Assembly (NCBI RefSeq): GCF_020283565.1
Contig: NC_060061.1
Location: forward strand, 30,789,362-30,853,361
Direction of reading: 5' to 3'
Source: Trifolium pratense
Taxonomy: Eukaryota; Streptophyta; Magnoliopsida; Fabales; Fabaceae
DNA: 64,000 bases
Numbering within the stretch: the stretch's first letter is position 1; each line of letters starts with the position of its first letter. Below are positions 9,936 through 19,464 of this stretch, one piece after another. A model generated the notes under the pieces. That model did not search any database. It saw only the letters and a program-made list of their open reading frames with translations, and had not been told where the DNA came from. Position numbers and translations under genes: made by a program.

Positions 9936-10029
9936 GATTTGGCATTTGATTACTTGTCTCTTTCTGTCTTGCTGGGAGATAACTTCTACAACTACAACTT
10001 TGGAGATCTACTCGCCCACCCTGTTGTGA
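9936..10029 (+). pseudogene. Captured exon of 26S proteasome subunit RPN9 (PSMD13-like)
   Basis: The exon starts after CTGTTAG (acceptor) and ends before GTGAGT (donor), so the splice sites are kept. It encodes DLAFDYLSLSVLLGDNFYNY, then NFGDLLAHPV, matching the conserved RPN9 segment LAFDLSLSALLGDNIYNFGE with a few extra residues around the YNYN. RPN9 is a lid subunit of the 26S proteasome. Neighbouring RPN9 exons are not seen, so this is a fragment carried by the CACTA element, not a working gene. Confidence 0.65.
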
Positions 10030-10311
10030 GTATCTGCTGATTTTTTTTTTTTTGGAATGTCTCATCTTTCAAGTTTTCTCGACTCCATTCATCTATTTAA
10101 GTTACTATATACTTATGCAGGTATGAGCTGAAGTTATTAATCTAGCCTTGTTCTAGTTACACTACACATGTCATTGAACTTGTATTTTTTATAATTTCTT
10201 GATTTTCTTGTCAGCCTATTAGACCATTCACTTGGCAAGGAGGTCATTGAACTTATATAGTTTTACTGTGCTTATGTTATTGAAAATCATAACCCGTTTC
10301 CATGTTCATAT

Positions 10312-10506
10312 TTGAAGGTAGTGAATCCTCTTATGGAGTTAAATATGTTCTCAATTCAAGAGCAGAGTTCTTATGGTTCCATGGACTGGTTTCAAATTCT
10401 TCTTTCAAGTGTTAAGGTGTGTACATTACTTTGTAAGCGTTTAACAGAACTTTCATGTTTATCAAACTTTATTGTGAGAATCCTTTATTTACAAATAGTG
10501 AGATAG
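10312..10506 (+). other. Open frame of unknown origin in the CACTA element
   Basis: The frame opens just after an AAG boundary and encodes VVNPLMELNMFSIQEQSSYG followed by SMDWFQILLSSVK, then a GTGTGT donor-like site. It looks like a third exon fragment, but I cannot name a family. The rest of 10030-11750 is A/T-rich with no clear coding sequence. Confidence 0.25.
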
Positions 10507-11993
10507 TACTAATTTCTCAGTCTATCATAATTGTTAAATGACAAAGGTCAAATAGTTCTATTAATTGCAGAGTATATCGTTGTCCCATTTTTTATCAAGC
10601 CTCCTTTTGTTAATTTTGTTCTACCATCAAAGAAGAATTTTGCAGAGTATATGTAGTGGTTTACTTTCTTCATTCCCAACATGAATTCTATTATAGGGTA
10701 AATATTAACTTTGAGTTGTTTTGGACCTTGATTTTAATGTGAAGGATGAGAAGTCAACCAACTGGTTGTTTGCAGAATCCGTTCAGATGAAGGGGAAACC
10801 AATCACACATAAGACAAATTGTTATGGTTAGATAAAATTTGTAAATTTCCATCTCCTTTTAACACTTACATTAAATAATGCTCTATTACTTCCATCTCAT
10901 TTTAATATTTCTCTAATAGTAGTGATACTAGTATATTCTCTTATAGTATGATTCTAGCTCTTTGTATATTATGATTGACCTTTTCATCTCTTTCTTATTA
11001 ATTCCACTTAATTGTTTCTTTACTACACTATGGTGATTTATTTTCTGTTACTTATAGTATGTTCTTGATGTTGCTGCTGCATAAGTTTCTAGTTTGTGTG
11101 CTTCTCACTATGTTTCTGGTTGCTTCGCAGTTCTGTTTCTGAAGTCTGAATGCGAACCCTCTGCGAGACCACCGTGAGGCAACGCGAAAGTTGTTTGCTA
11201 CCACACCATCACTATCTTCAATCAATGGCTCCAGTTGCAGTGGGAGATGTGATTCTAGACGGAGCTTAATTTTGTTGCCCTTATTTATTGTCATTTGTGT
11301 GTGTGCTATAGGTCCGGGGTTTTTTATGATTGAGTCCATTCGTTTTTTTAAGTATCCTAATAGTTATGTTTTTTCAGGTAACCAAATAAGAAGAGTCAAG
11401 AGATGGTAGCACTAATTAAGGATTATGAAGCAACATCATTTACTAGGGAATGTTTAGATATTTTAAGAACTTATTTTGCCATAATGTTTTGTATGTTTAA
11501 CCACTATACTAATGTTTATGTTTTAGTTTTTCAATGTTTGAACTACATTGATTTTTTTTTCGTTGGGAACTTCAAGTACTTTAATTAATTTTTTGATGTA
11601 TGGATGTTGTCACTACTGAATGAATTATATAAATGAGATTAAGTTATTTATATTTGTGAATTTTAATTTCATTACTCTTGTATGGATATGTATATGTTAT
11701 TTAATAAGCCACTAAAATGTTTTAAATTATTATATTTTTTTTAAAAAAATAAAACAGTTTGCGACGGTTTTGAAACCGTTGCAAGTTCTGCTACTAAATT
11801 CAGTCTTACTGGGAAAAAACATTGCGACAGTTTGAAACTGTTGTAACGACGGTTTTCAAAACTGTTGCAAAGTTCTCTTGCGACACACAAATCAGCAACG
11901 GTTCGCTAACTGTCGCAGATGTACAATTGCGACAGTTTCAACCGTTGCAAACTGCAATTTTGCCTGTCGCAAAGTACCTTTTTTCTTGTAGTG

Positions 11994-14082
11994 CTTGTTT
12001 CAGACCATACAGTGATTTCTTCAATTTAAAAACATGTTCTGGGTTTGAGACATCTTCAAAACCAGGAGGTTGCTTAACATACACTTCTTCAGAAATAAAA
12101 CCATTTAAGAAGGCACTTTTAACATCCATCTGATATAGGGTTATTCCATGATTAACAGCATAAGATAGAAGTAACCTGATTGCTTCAAGTCTAGCAACTG
12201 GTGCAAAGGTTTCAGTATAGTCAATCCCCTCTTGTTGACTATAACCTTGTGCAACCAATCTAGCCTTGTTTCTTACCACTTCACCTTGTTCATTCAGCTT
12301 GTTTCTGAATACCCATTTTGTTCCAATAATGTTCTTGTGTGAAGGTTTAGGTACTAGAGTCCATACATCATTCCTTTGAAATTGATTCAGCTCTTCTTGC
12401 ATTGCTACAATCCAAGCATCATCCTTCAGAGCTTCATCAATCTTTGAAGGTTCCATCATTGAAATAAGACCAACTAAAGATTCCTCATTTCTTAGTTGAG
12501 ATCTTGTCTTCCTTGGACTATCCTTGTTGCCTAATATCAGTTCCTCTGGATGTGATGATTTGTATTTGAAGGTATTTCTTGGGGGCTCATCATCTTCAGA
12601 CTCATCAACATCAGGTTCAGCAGTTGCTTCAGTTCTTTGTTGTTCAGAGTCTGTAGGAACTATTGTGTTCAGAGGTTCTTCAGAGAATGGATGTTCTGAG
12701 TAGTTTGGAATATCTGAATATTGATCCTCTGATACCTGAAATCTAGACAAACCTTCCACAAGCTCTGACACTTGGTCAGGCTCTTTGTCATCAAATTTGA
12801 CATGCATACTTTCTTCCACAGTATGTGTTTCAGAAATATACAGTCTGTATGCTTTTGAACGTTCAGAGTATCCTATAAAGATACCCTTATAACCTCTAGC
12901 ATCAAATTTCTTTAGATGGACTTTGTTATTTAAGATGTAACACGTACATCCAAACTGATGAAAATAAGAAATATCAGGTTTTCTTCCTTTGAACAATTCA
13001 TAAGCAGTTTTGTTCAACTTAGATCTGATATAGATTCTATTTTGAACATAACATGCTGTGTTTACAGCTTCTGCCCATAAAAACTTTGCTACATTTGTTT
13101 CATGCATCATGGTTCTGGCCATTTCTTGCAGAGTTCTATTCTTCCTTTCTACAACCCCATTTTGTTGAGGAGTTCTAGGAGAAGAGAATTCATGCAGAAT
13201 GCCATATTTTTCACAAAAGTTTTCAAAAGGTTCATTTTCAAATTCTCCACCATGATCACTTCTAACTTTTAAAATAGTGTAGCCTTTTTCATTTTGAATT
13301 TGTTTGCAGAAGATGCTAAACTCATCATAAGCTTCATCTTTTGTTCTAAGGAATTTTACCCAAGTCCATCTACTGTAGTCATCAACAATCACTAATTCAT
13401 ACTTCTTCCCATTGATTGAAGCAGTGTTAACTGGTCCAAAAAGATCAATGTGAAGTAGTTCCAATGGTCTTGAGGTAGAGACAATGTTCTTAGGTTTAAA
13501 AGATGATTTTGTAATTTTTCCTTTTTGACATGAACCACAAAGTGTGTTTGAGTGATATTTGATTTTAGGTAAACCTCTGACAAGGTCAAGCTTGCTAAGC
13601 TTAGAGATTAACCTCCAATTAGCATGGCCTAACCTCTTATGCCAGATCCATTTTTCCTCACTCAAGGTCAAAAGACACATCACTTTTTGTTCATTCAAAT
13701 CAGAAAGATTAATTTTATAAACATTGTTCTTTCTCAGACCTTTGAATATAATGGAGTTATCAGATTGTTTAGATACAATACATGATTCCTTATTAAAGAC
13801 AACTACATAACCATTGTCGCAAAATTGACTTATGCTCAATAGATTATGCTTAAGTCCATCAACTAACCAAACATCATTAATAGATAGGGAGGAATTACCT
13901 ACTGTACCTGTACCTATTATCTTTCCTTTTTGATTGCCTCCAAAGCCAACAGATCCTCCTTCTTTCATAGTTAGCTTGGAGAACAATTGTTTGTCACCAG
14001 TCATGTGCCTTGAACACCCACTATCCAGATACCATGAATGATTCATGATACTTCTTTGAGTGATAGGCTGTATGAGAAACAA
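11994..14082 (-). CDS. Element B pol, 5' part: protease, integrase, start of reverse transcriptase
   Basis: On the minus strand this encodes an aspartic protease site ([14 protein letters not shown]), the GAG-pre-integrase region ([18 protein letters not shown]), the integrase core with D, D and E motifs ([35 protein letters not shown]), a long acidic linker, and RT motifs ([44 protein letters not shown]). The PR-IN-RT order is that of Ty1/copia. At 11994 the frame enters transposon C. The 5' end is not a true start: the first codon is TTG, and the frame opens just after a TGA at 14089-14091. Confidence 0.88.
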
Positions 14083-14084
14083 CT

Positions 14085-16490
14085 TTAATCACTACGGTGG
14101 AACTCTTTATCACAGTTAATGATAAAGTCATCCCAATATTCTTCCTCTTCATTTATCAAGTTCTGATTGTTAACTTGAGAACTTGTCAGCCATTGGTCTA
14201 GGACATAAGCCCTTCTTCCTTTGCATAGGACTTGTTTCCATACTCTAGGTAGGACATATCCTTTCCTAGTTGGTAAATCTGAATGATACATAATTTCAGC
14301 TTTTGGTACCCATCTTCTGGGTCCACGCTTGTTAGTCCACAAATGCTTACTGTGTTGTTGAGTGTGAGAGAAAGATTTTGGTTTTGAATAATAACTCTTT
14401 TGAAAATGTTTCTTAGTATGAGTTTTGTTATTATTCCAGGACTTGAGTTGTTTATGATTCCAGACTTTGTATTTATCACCAGTCCATTGATTTGACTGGT
14501 TACATTTACTAACTCTAGAATCATAAATAACCTTAGTCCTATGTTGCCTCTGAGGTTTGAGGTTTGACTTTCTTTTAAAAACTTCTGAGCCTTTAGGTTG
14601 ACTTTTCTCATGAACTAGAATTCCTCTGGTTCCAGAAGTTGAAGCCTCAGATTTTGAAACTTTCAGAACATCTGAACTAATATTGTCAAGTTCTGAATAG
14701 CTTTTATCTTCTGAGCTTTTCTTCCCAGATCCTGAGGAATTTGGTTCCTCTGAGTTGTCATTTCCCAAATCTCTCAGATTATTATCCTCATCTTCCAGAG
14801 TACCAAATTTCTTTCCTTCTTCACTCTGAGGTATAACATAGTAAACCCAAGATTTTCCAACCTTTTTGGGATAGGTCTTTAGCTTTGAATATGTTCTACC
14901 ATATTCATAGCCAACTCCCTCTCCTCTATGTCTCATGACATTATAAACAAGATTTGCAGCTTTGCTCTTACCAAGATTGAGATGCACAAACTGTTGAAGA
15001 GCCATTTCTTGCTCATCAGTAGGTTTGTGACACACAGCACAACCCTTTTCAAGATCATTTACTCTATTCAGAGTTTCTTGATATAGACCTTGAAAATGTT
15101 TTGCTTGTTCAGTCAGAGTGTTGAGCTTTTCTTGTAAAACTTTTTGTTTACTTAACACTCTGAGATGTTTCTCAATGACCTTGTTAAGTGCAGTTATAAG
15201 TTGAGATTTAGAACAGTCAGAAAATACCTCATCAGTTACTTCAGAATCTGATTCTGATTCTGATTCATCCTCTGAGTCTGCATCTGAGTCAGTTGAAGCC
15301 ATCAGGGCTAGATTTGCCTCTTCTTCTTCCTCAACTTCTTCCTCAGATGATAGCTCTTCAAAGGTAGCCATCAGACTCTTCCTCAATTTACTCTTGAATT
15401 GTTGCTTCTTTGAGCTGTATCTTTTGCTTTTGTCTTTAGCAGACATTTCTGGACAATCAGCAATAAAGTGTCCTGGCTTCTTACAGTTGAAGCAGTTCTT
15501 CTGATCATCCTTTTTGCTGACAAAATTTCTGGAGCTGTTACCTCTGAAATTTCTTTTGTTAAATCTGTTCCATTGCTGAAACTTGGTGAATAAAGCAAAC
15601 TCATCCTCATTCATCTCATCCTCTTGACCATCAGCAGAAGATTCTTCTTCAATATCAAGAAGCTGAGTCTTAAGAGCCTTAGAAGTAGTCTTAGTTGACT
15701 GTAAAGCCACTGACTTAGACTTCTTCTTAGTTTCTGAGTCAGCATCCAGAACCATCTCATGGCTTCTGAGATTGCTTATCAGAGCTTCAAGACTCAGAGT
15801 CTTGAGATTTTGAGCTTCCTCTATTGCAGTGACCTTAGGTCTCCAAGCAATAGGAAGACTTCTCAGAATCTTCTGAACATGATCATAGGTTGAATAACTT
15901 CTCTTAAGAGCTTTAAGACCAGATACAAGGATTTGAAACCTTGTAAACATAGTCTCAATGTTTTCATCTTGTTGCATAGTGAATAGTTCATATTGCCTTA
16001 TCAAGAGACTAGCCTTAGCCTCTTGAACCTTTTCATTACCATCATAGGTAGCACACATAGAATCAAAAATAGATTTAGCAGTAGACTTGTTCTCTATTCT
16101 GACATAATCCTCATGTCTAATAGCACCAACAACAATGTCCTTTACTCTATGATGCTTAGTGTAGGTTTTTAAGTTAGCTGGTGTGAGTAACTTTCTATGC
16201 TCAATGGACAACCTTCCATGTTCATTTAAGTTTTCAAAAGTTACTCCCAACTCAACCAAATCCCACAACTCATGATCAATAGCAGTAATATTGCTATACA
16301 ATCTTTCTTTCCACCACTCAAATAATGAAGCATCACCATTGAATATAGGGGCTTTTCTATTGCCACTATGTTCATGTGATTCATTACTTAAGTAGTCATA
16401 ACCAAAAGCATTTCTAGGACCACCACCAGCACCACTGGCCTCACCGGCTTCACCGGTTGTTCTAGTGCTACTATCGTCTCCTCCAGACAT
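14085..16490 (-). CDS. Element B gag, 801 residues
   Basis: It starts at ATG 16490, 57 bp after the primer binding site, with residues [14 protein letters not shown]. Residues about 45-260 form the copia capsid-type gag domain (Retrotran_gag_2/UBN2; [35 protein letters not shown]). A CCHC zinc knuckle, [14 protein letters not shown], lies at about 333-346. It is followed by acidic and Ser-rich stretches, a coiled coil (about 440-480) and a basic C-terminal half, an extended gag as known for Sireviruses. It ends with TAA at 14087-14085. The downstream pol frame is shifted by -1, with an overlap of only about one codon, so a small indel or reinitiation is as likely as programmed frameshifting. 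Confidence 0.88.
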   Translation of the reverse strand: MSGGDDSSTRTTGEAGEASGAGGGPRNAFGYDYLSNESHEHSGNRKAPIFNGDASLFEWWKERLYSNITAIDHELWDLVELGVTFENLNEHGRLSIEHRKLLTPANLKTYTKHHRVKDIVVGAIRHEDYVRIENKSTAKSIFDSMCATYDGNEKVQEAKASLLIRQYELFTMQQDENIETMFTRFQILVSGLKALKRSYSTYDHVQKILRSLPIAWRPKVTAIEEAQNLKTLSLEALISNLRSHEMVLDADSETKKKSKSVALQSTKTTSKALKTQLLDIEEESSADGQEDEMNEDEFALFTKFQQWNRFNKRNFRGNSSRNFVSKKDDQKNCFNCKKPGHFIADCPEMSAKDKSKRYSSKKQQFKSKLRKSLMATFEELSSEEEVEEEEEANLALMASTDSDADSEDESESESDSEVTDEVFSDCSKSQLITALNKVIEKHLRVLSKQKVLQEKLNTLTEQAKHFQGLYQETLNRVNDLEKGCAVCHKPTDEQEMALQQFVHLNLGKSKAANLVYNVMRHRGEGVGYEYGRTYSKLKTYPKKVGKSWVYYVIPQSEEGKKFGTLEDEDNNLRDLGNDNSEEPNSSGSGKKSSEDKSYSELDNISSDVLKVSKSEASTSGTRGILVHEKSQPKGSEVFKRKSNLKPQRQHRTKVIYDSRVSKCNQSNQWTGDKYKVWNHKQLKSWNNNKTHTKKHFQKSYYSKPKSFSHTQQHSKHLWTNKRGPRRWVPKAEIMYHSDLPTRKGYVLPRVWKQVLCKGRRAYVLDQWLTSSQVNNQNLINEEEEYWDDFIINCDKEFHRSD

Positions 16491-16546
16491 AGTGTTCTCA
16501 CAAGATCTTTACTGTCTCACTGTTAAGTGAAAGTAACAGACCAGGT

Positions 16547-16558
16547 GCTCTGATGCCA
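16547..16558 (-). other. Primer binding site of element B
   Basis: TGGCATCAGAGC on the minus strand, 2 bp from the LTR end. It differs by one base from the usual initiator-tRNA-Met site TGGTATCAGAGC. Confidence 0.75.
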
Positions 16559-16560
16559 AT

Positions 16561-17671
16561 TGAAGGTGTGAAAACACAAGAAGGGGGGGGTTGAATTGTG
16601 TTTTAGCCAAGTTAAAACTTTTTCAAGTTCTTAACTCAACTACGTTAGCAGCGGATAAATAACACAAATAATAACAAGATAGAGAGAGAGAGATCACACA
16701 AGCAATTTATACTGGTTCCTCTCACAAAACGAGAGTAGTCCAGTCCCCTTGCACTTCCAAGGGATTTCACTATAATCACACAAGATTACACCTGCTCAAG
16801 CACACAAGCAAGAGACTTCTCAACAATGCTCAAGCACACAAGCTTAAGACTTCACACTTAAGCACACAAGCTTAAGACTTCACACTTAAGCACACAAGCT
16901 TAAGTTTCCTCAAGTAATGAAAAGTATATAACAATATACAAATGCTCTTAGATGAACCTAAAGAGAGCAAATACAAGTAGTACAGAGTATTTGACTAAAG
17001 TGCAAAAACACTTGATAAGAGGTTCAGAGCTTGTATACACAGAATTCAGAGTTTGTTCAGCGCGAGTTCAATTCTTGATAAATGTATATTTTTGATGTAG
17101 CTGATTCTTCTAGTATATATACCACCAGAAAAGAGTCGTTGCAAAAAGAACCGTTGGAGTTGATAATCTTTTGTCTTCAAGCAGTCTGTCTTGATGTAGT
17201 TTGGTTGTATCCAAAACTAAGAAAGAGTTTCAGATACTTTGACTACTGCAGAGTGGACTTTCCTTATTCAGCTAACAAAACTGAAGACCCACGTTCTCAA
17301 GTTAGGACAGACAAAACAGAGGTAGCTGAACTGATCAGGCTTGAAAGGTCCTTTTCTTCATTGGTAGAAGAGTTGACTAGTAAAGAGAATCTTCACAGCT
17401 TTCAAAGAGATCTTCAGAGGTTGATGAAGCTTGTAGACAGTCAAGAAGTTCTGAAGTCTTCATCCTCTGAATGTTGTAACTTCTGAAGTCCAACATCTTC
17501 TGAGCGCTTGTGAACTTCTGAATTCACATCCTCTGAAGGTTTATTCAGAGCATTATATCTGCACACTTAAAATAAATTTTTAGTCCATCCAATTGTTTAT
17601 TAATACTTTGTTATCATCAAAACCTTAAAAGGTTTAGGGGCTAACTTTTTTAAATCAATTTTGTTCCAACA
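16561..17671 (-). repeat. 5' LTR of element B (1111 bp)
   Basis: On the minus strand it starts TGTTGGAACAAAATTG and ends CACACCTTCA. The TATA box is at 17114-17121. The transcribed part has a roughly 28-bp tandem repeat of the phrase CACACAAGCTTAAG (about 16793-16915). An antisense frame of 134 codons (17082-17486) encodes nothing I recognise and is not annotated as a gene. Confidence 0.88.
17114..17121 (-). promoter_or_regulatory. TATA box of the B 5' LTR
   Basis: TATATATA about 550 bp into the LTR on the element strand; a transcription start would fall near 17085. Confidence 0.5.
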
Positions 17672-19464
17672 GGGGTCTCAGCCACCGAGTGGTCAACAAG
17701 AAAGTCAGCCACTACTTGACCTTTTACAGCCCTCAGGGGTTGGTAAGTCAATGAATATTCAGTTAAAGCTAAAGCCCATTTCCCAATTCGACTATGCAAA
17801 ATTGGTTTTAATAACATATGCTTAATGATGTCAAAATGAGAATAAACATAAACATGAACTGGTTTGATATATTGCTTAAGTTTGGTACAAGAGAAATACA
17901 AACATAGACAAAGCTTTTCAATTGGACTATATCTAGTCTCAGCATCATTCAAGATTCTACTTAGATAGTAAATAGCCTTTTCTACGCCATTTTCATCCTC
18001 TTGTGCGAGCATGCTTCCAATAGTCGAATCTGATGCTGCGATGTACAACTTCATTTCTTTGTTTCGAATAGGAGGCATTAAAGTTGGAGGCTTCGACAAG
18101 TATGCCTTGATATCATCAAATGCCTTTTGTTGTTCCGTTCCCCATTCAAATACATCACCTTTCTTGAGCCTTAGCAGTGGAGAAAAAGGTTGAGCTTTGC
18201 CACTTAGGTTTGATATAAACCTTCTCAAGAAATTGACCTTTCCTAGCAAAGATTGAAGCTGTTTCTTCGTTCCTGGAGGTTTTGTCTCCATGATAGCCTT
18301 TGTCTTATTTTGGTTAATTTCTATGCCCTTCTTATGCACAACAAAGCCAAGGAAATCTCCTGCATGTACACAAAAAGCACATTTCAGTGGATTCATTTTT
18401 AATCCACATTTTCTCATTCTTTCGAACGATTTTTTAAGATGTTCGATATGTTCATCCTGGGAGGAGGACTTCACAACAATATCATCAATATAAACCTGCA
18501 TAAATATTTCGATAAAATCATGAAAAATTAAGTTCATGGCTCTTTGGTACGTTGCTCCAGCATTTTTCAATCCAAAAGGCATCACCACCCACTCATAGGT
18601 GCCTAAAGCACCAGGGCAACGAAATGCGGTTTTTGGCACATCATCTTCATCAATAAAGATTTGATTATAGCCTGAATAACCATCTAACATACTCAAATAT
18701 TCATGCCCTGCTGCTGAGTCAACTAACATTTCGGCTACAGGCATGGAATATTCATCCTTAGGTGTAGCATTATTCAAATCTCTAAAGTCTATGCAAACCC
18801 TAAGTGATCCATTTTTCTTAATAACAGGAACAATATTAGCTAACCATTCCACATACCTGGTTGTTCGAATGAACTTGCATTTGAGCAACCTTTCAATTTC
18901 TGCTTTGATCTTTGTCATGATTTCCGGTGCAAACCTCCTTGGAAGCTGCTTTACAGGTTTCTTATCTGGTCGAAGGGGTAGCCTATGCTCCACAAGATTT
19001 CTGCTTAACCCAGGCATTTCGTTATAGTCCCATGCAAAGCAGTCTCTGTATTTCTTAAGCAACTCGACCATTTTTTCTTTTAGGGTTGGGTCTATATTGG
19101 CACTAATGTAAGTTGGCCTTTTAACAAAGCCATCCCCAATATCAACTTCCTGCAAAGGATCTTGGGCTTGCATTCTCTGAATCGAACTATGTGGATCTTT
19201 CTCAAAACCCAAAGGCTCATCATCATAGATGCAATCTAACCTTTGCTTTTTTCCATCATTTACTTCACTAGCCTCCAAGGCCAGTTTGTCCCTTAAGTCA
19301 TCATTGGCTTCGACAGCCATATTTTCTTGAACATTGATGGCCTCAAGAGCCATTTTGATTCTATTCTCGGCTGCGTAAGCCGTAATTCGATCCCATGCTG
19401 GGGACTCAATCATCAAACTCATCATGGTTGACCCATCCAGACACTGGTGGGTATGCATCCTCAC
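17672..19464 (-). CDS. Element D pol: reverse transcriptase and RNase H, truncated by element B
   Basis: The frame overlaps the end of the gag-protease ORF by 59 bp in another phase (+1); its first codon here is GTG, so it is not an independent start. RT motifs in order: VIKKNGSLRVCIDFRDLNNA, MLDGYSGYNQIFIDEDDVPK, VMPFGLKNAGATYQRAMN, YIDDIVVKS (about residue 325), DFLGFVVHKKGIE. The gypsy RNase H region follows (LYIAASDSTIGSMLAQ...GKWALALTEYSLTYQPLRAV). The coding frame runs through the junction and stops a few codons inside B's LTR, showing that B inserted into this gene. There are no internal stops. Confidence 0.88.

Larger units (their letters stand above)
8076..11993. mobile_element. Element C: non-autonomous CACTA (En/Spm-type) DNA transposon
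   Basis: It starts CACTACAAGAAAA and ends TTTTCTTGTAGTG, a 13-bp terminal inverted repeat with the CACTA signature, flanked by a 3-bp target duplication CTT (8073-8075 and 11994-11996). Both ends carry subterminal repeats around GCGAC, CAACGGTT and CCGTCGCA (8097-8215 and 11755-11975), the presumed transposase-binding sites. No transposase ORF is seen in 3918 bp. The interior has pyrimidine-rich leader-like sequence (8330-8720) and exon-like fragments of host genes. It lies in the RT domain of element B. Confidence 0.92.
2594..17671 (-). mobile_element. Element B: Sirevirus-type Ty1/copia retrotransposon, split by A and by CACTA element C
   Basis: On the minus strand the order is 5' LTR (17671-16561), primer binding site, gag, pol (PR-IN-RT-RH, the copia order), a gap, envelope-like gene, convergent antisense ORF, multiple polypurine tracts and a 3' LTR stub (2637-2594). 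The rest of the 3' LTR lies left of element A, outside the window. On the right, the 5 bp ggggt (17672-17676) should be the target-site duplication. B interrupts the pol of gypsy element D: the D reading frame runs straight into B's LTR. Confidence 0.9.

Noticed and set aside
17082..17486. 134-codon plus-strand frame in the B 5' LTR
   Set aside because: It is antisense inside an LTR, starts at the TATA region, has no recognisable domain, and the only other copy of the LTR is truncated, so conservation cannot be judged. Probably chance.
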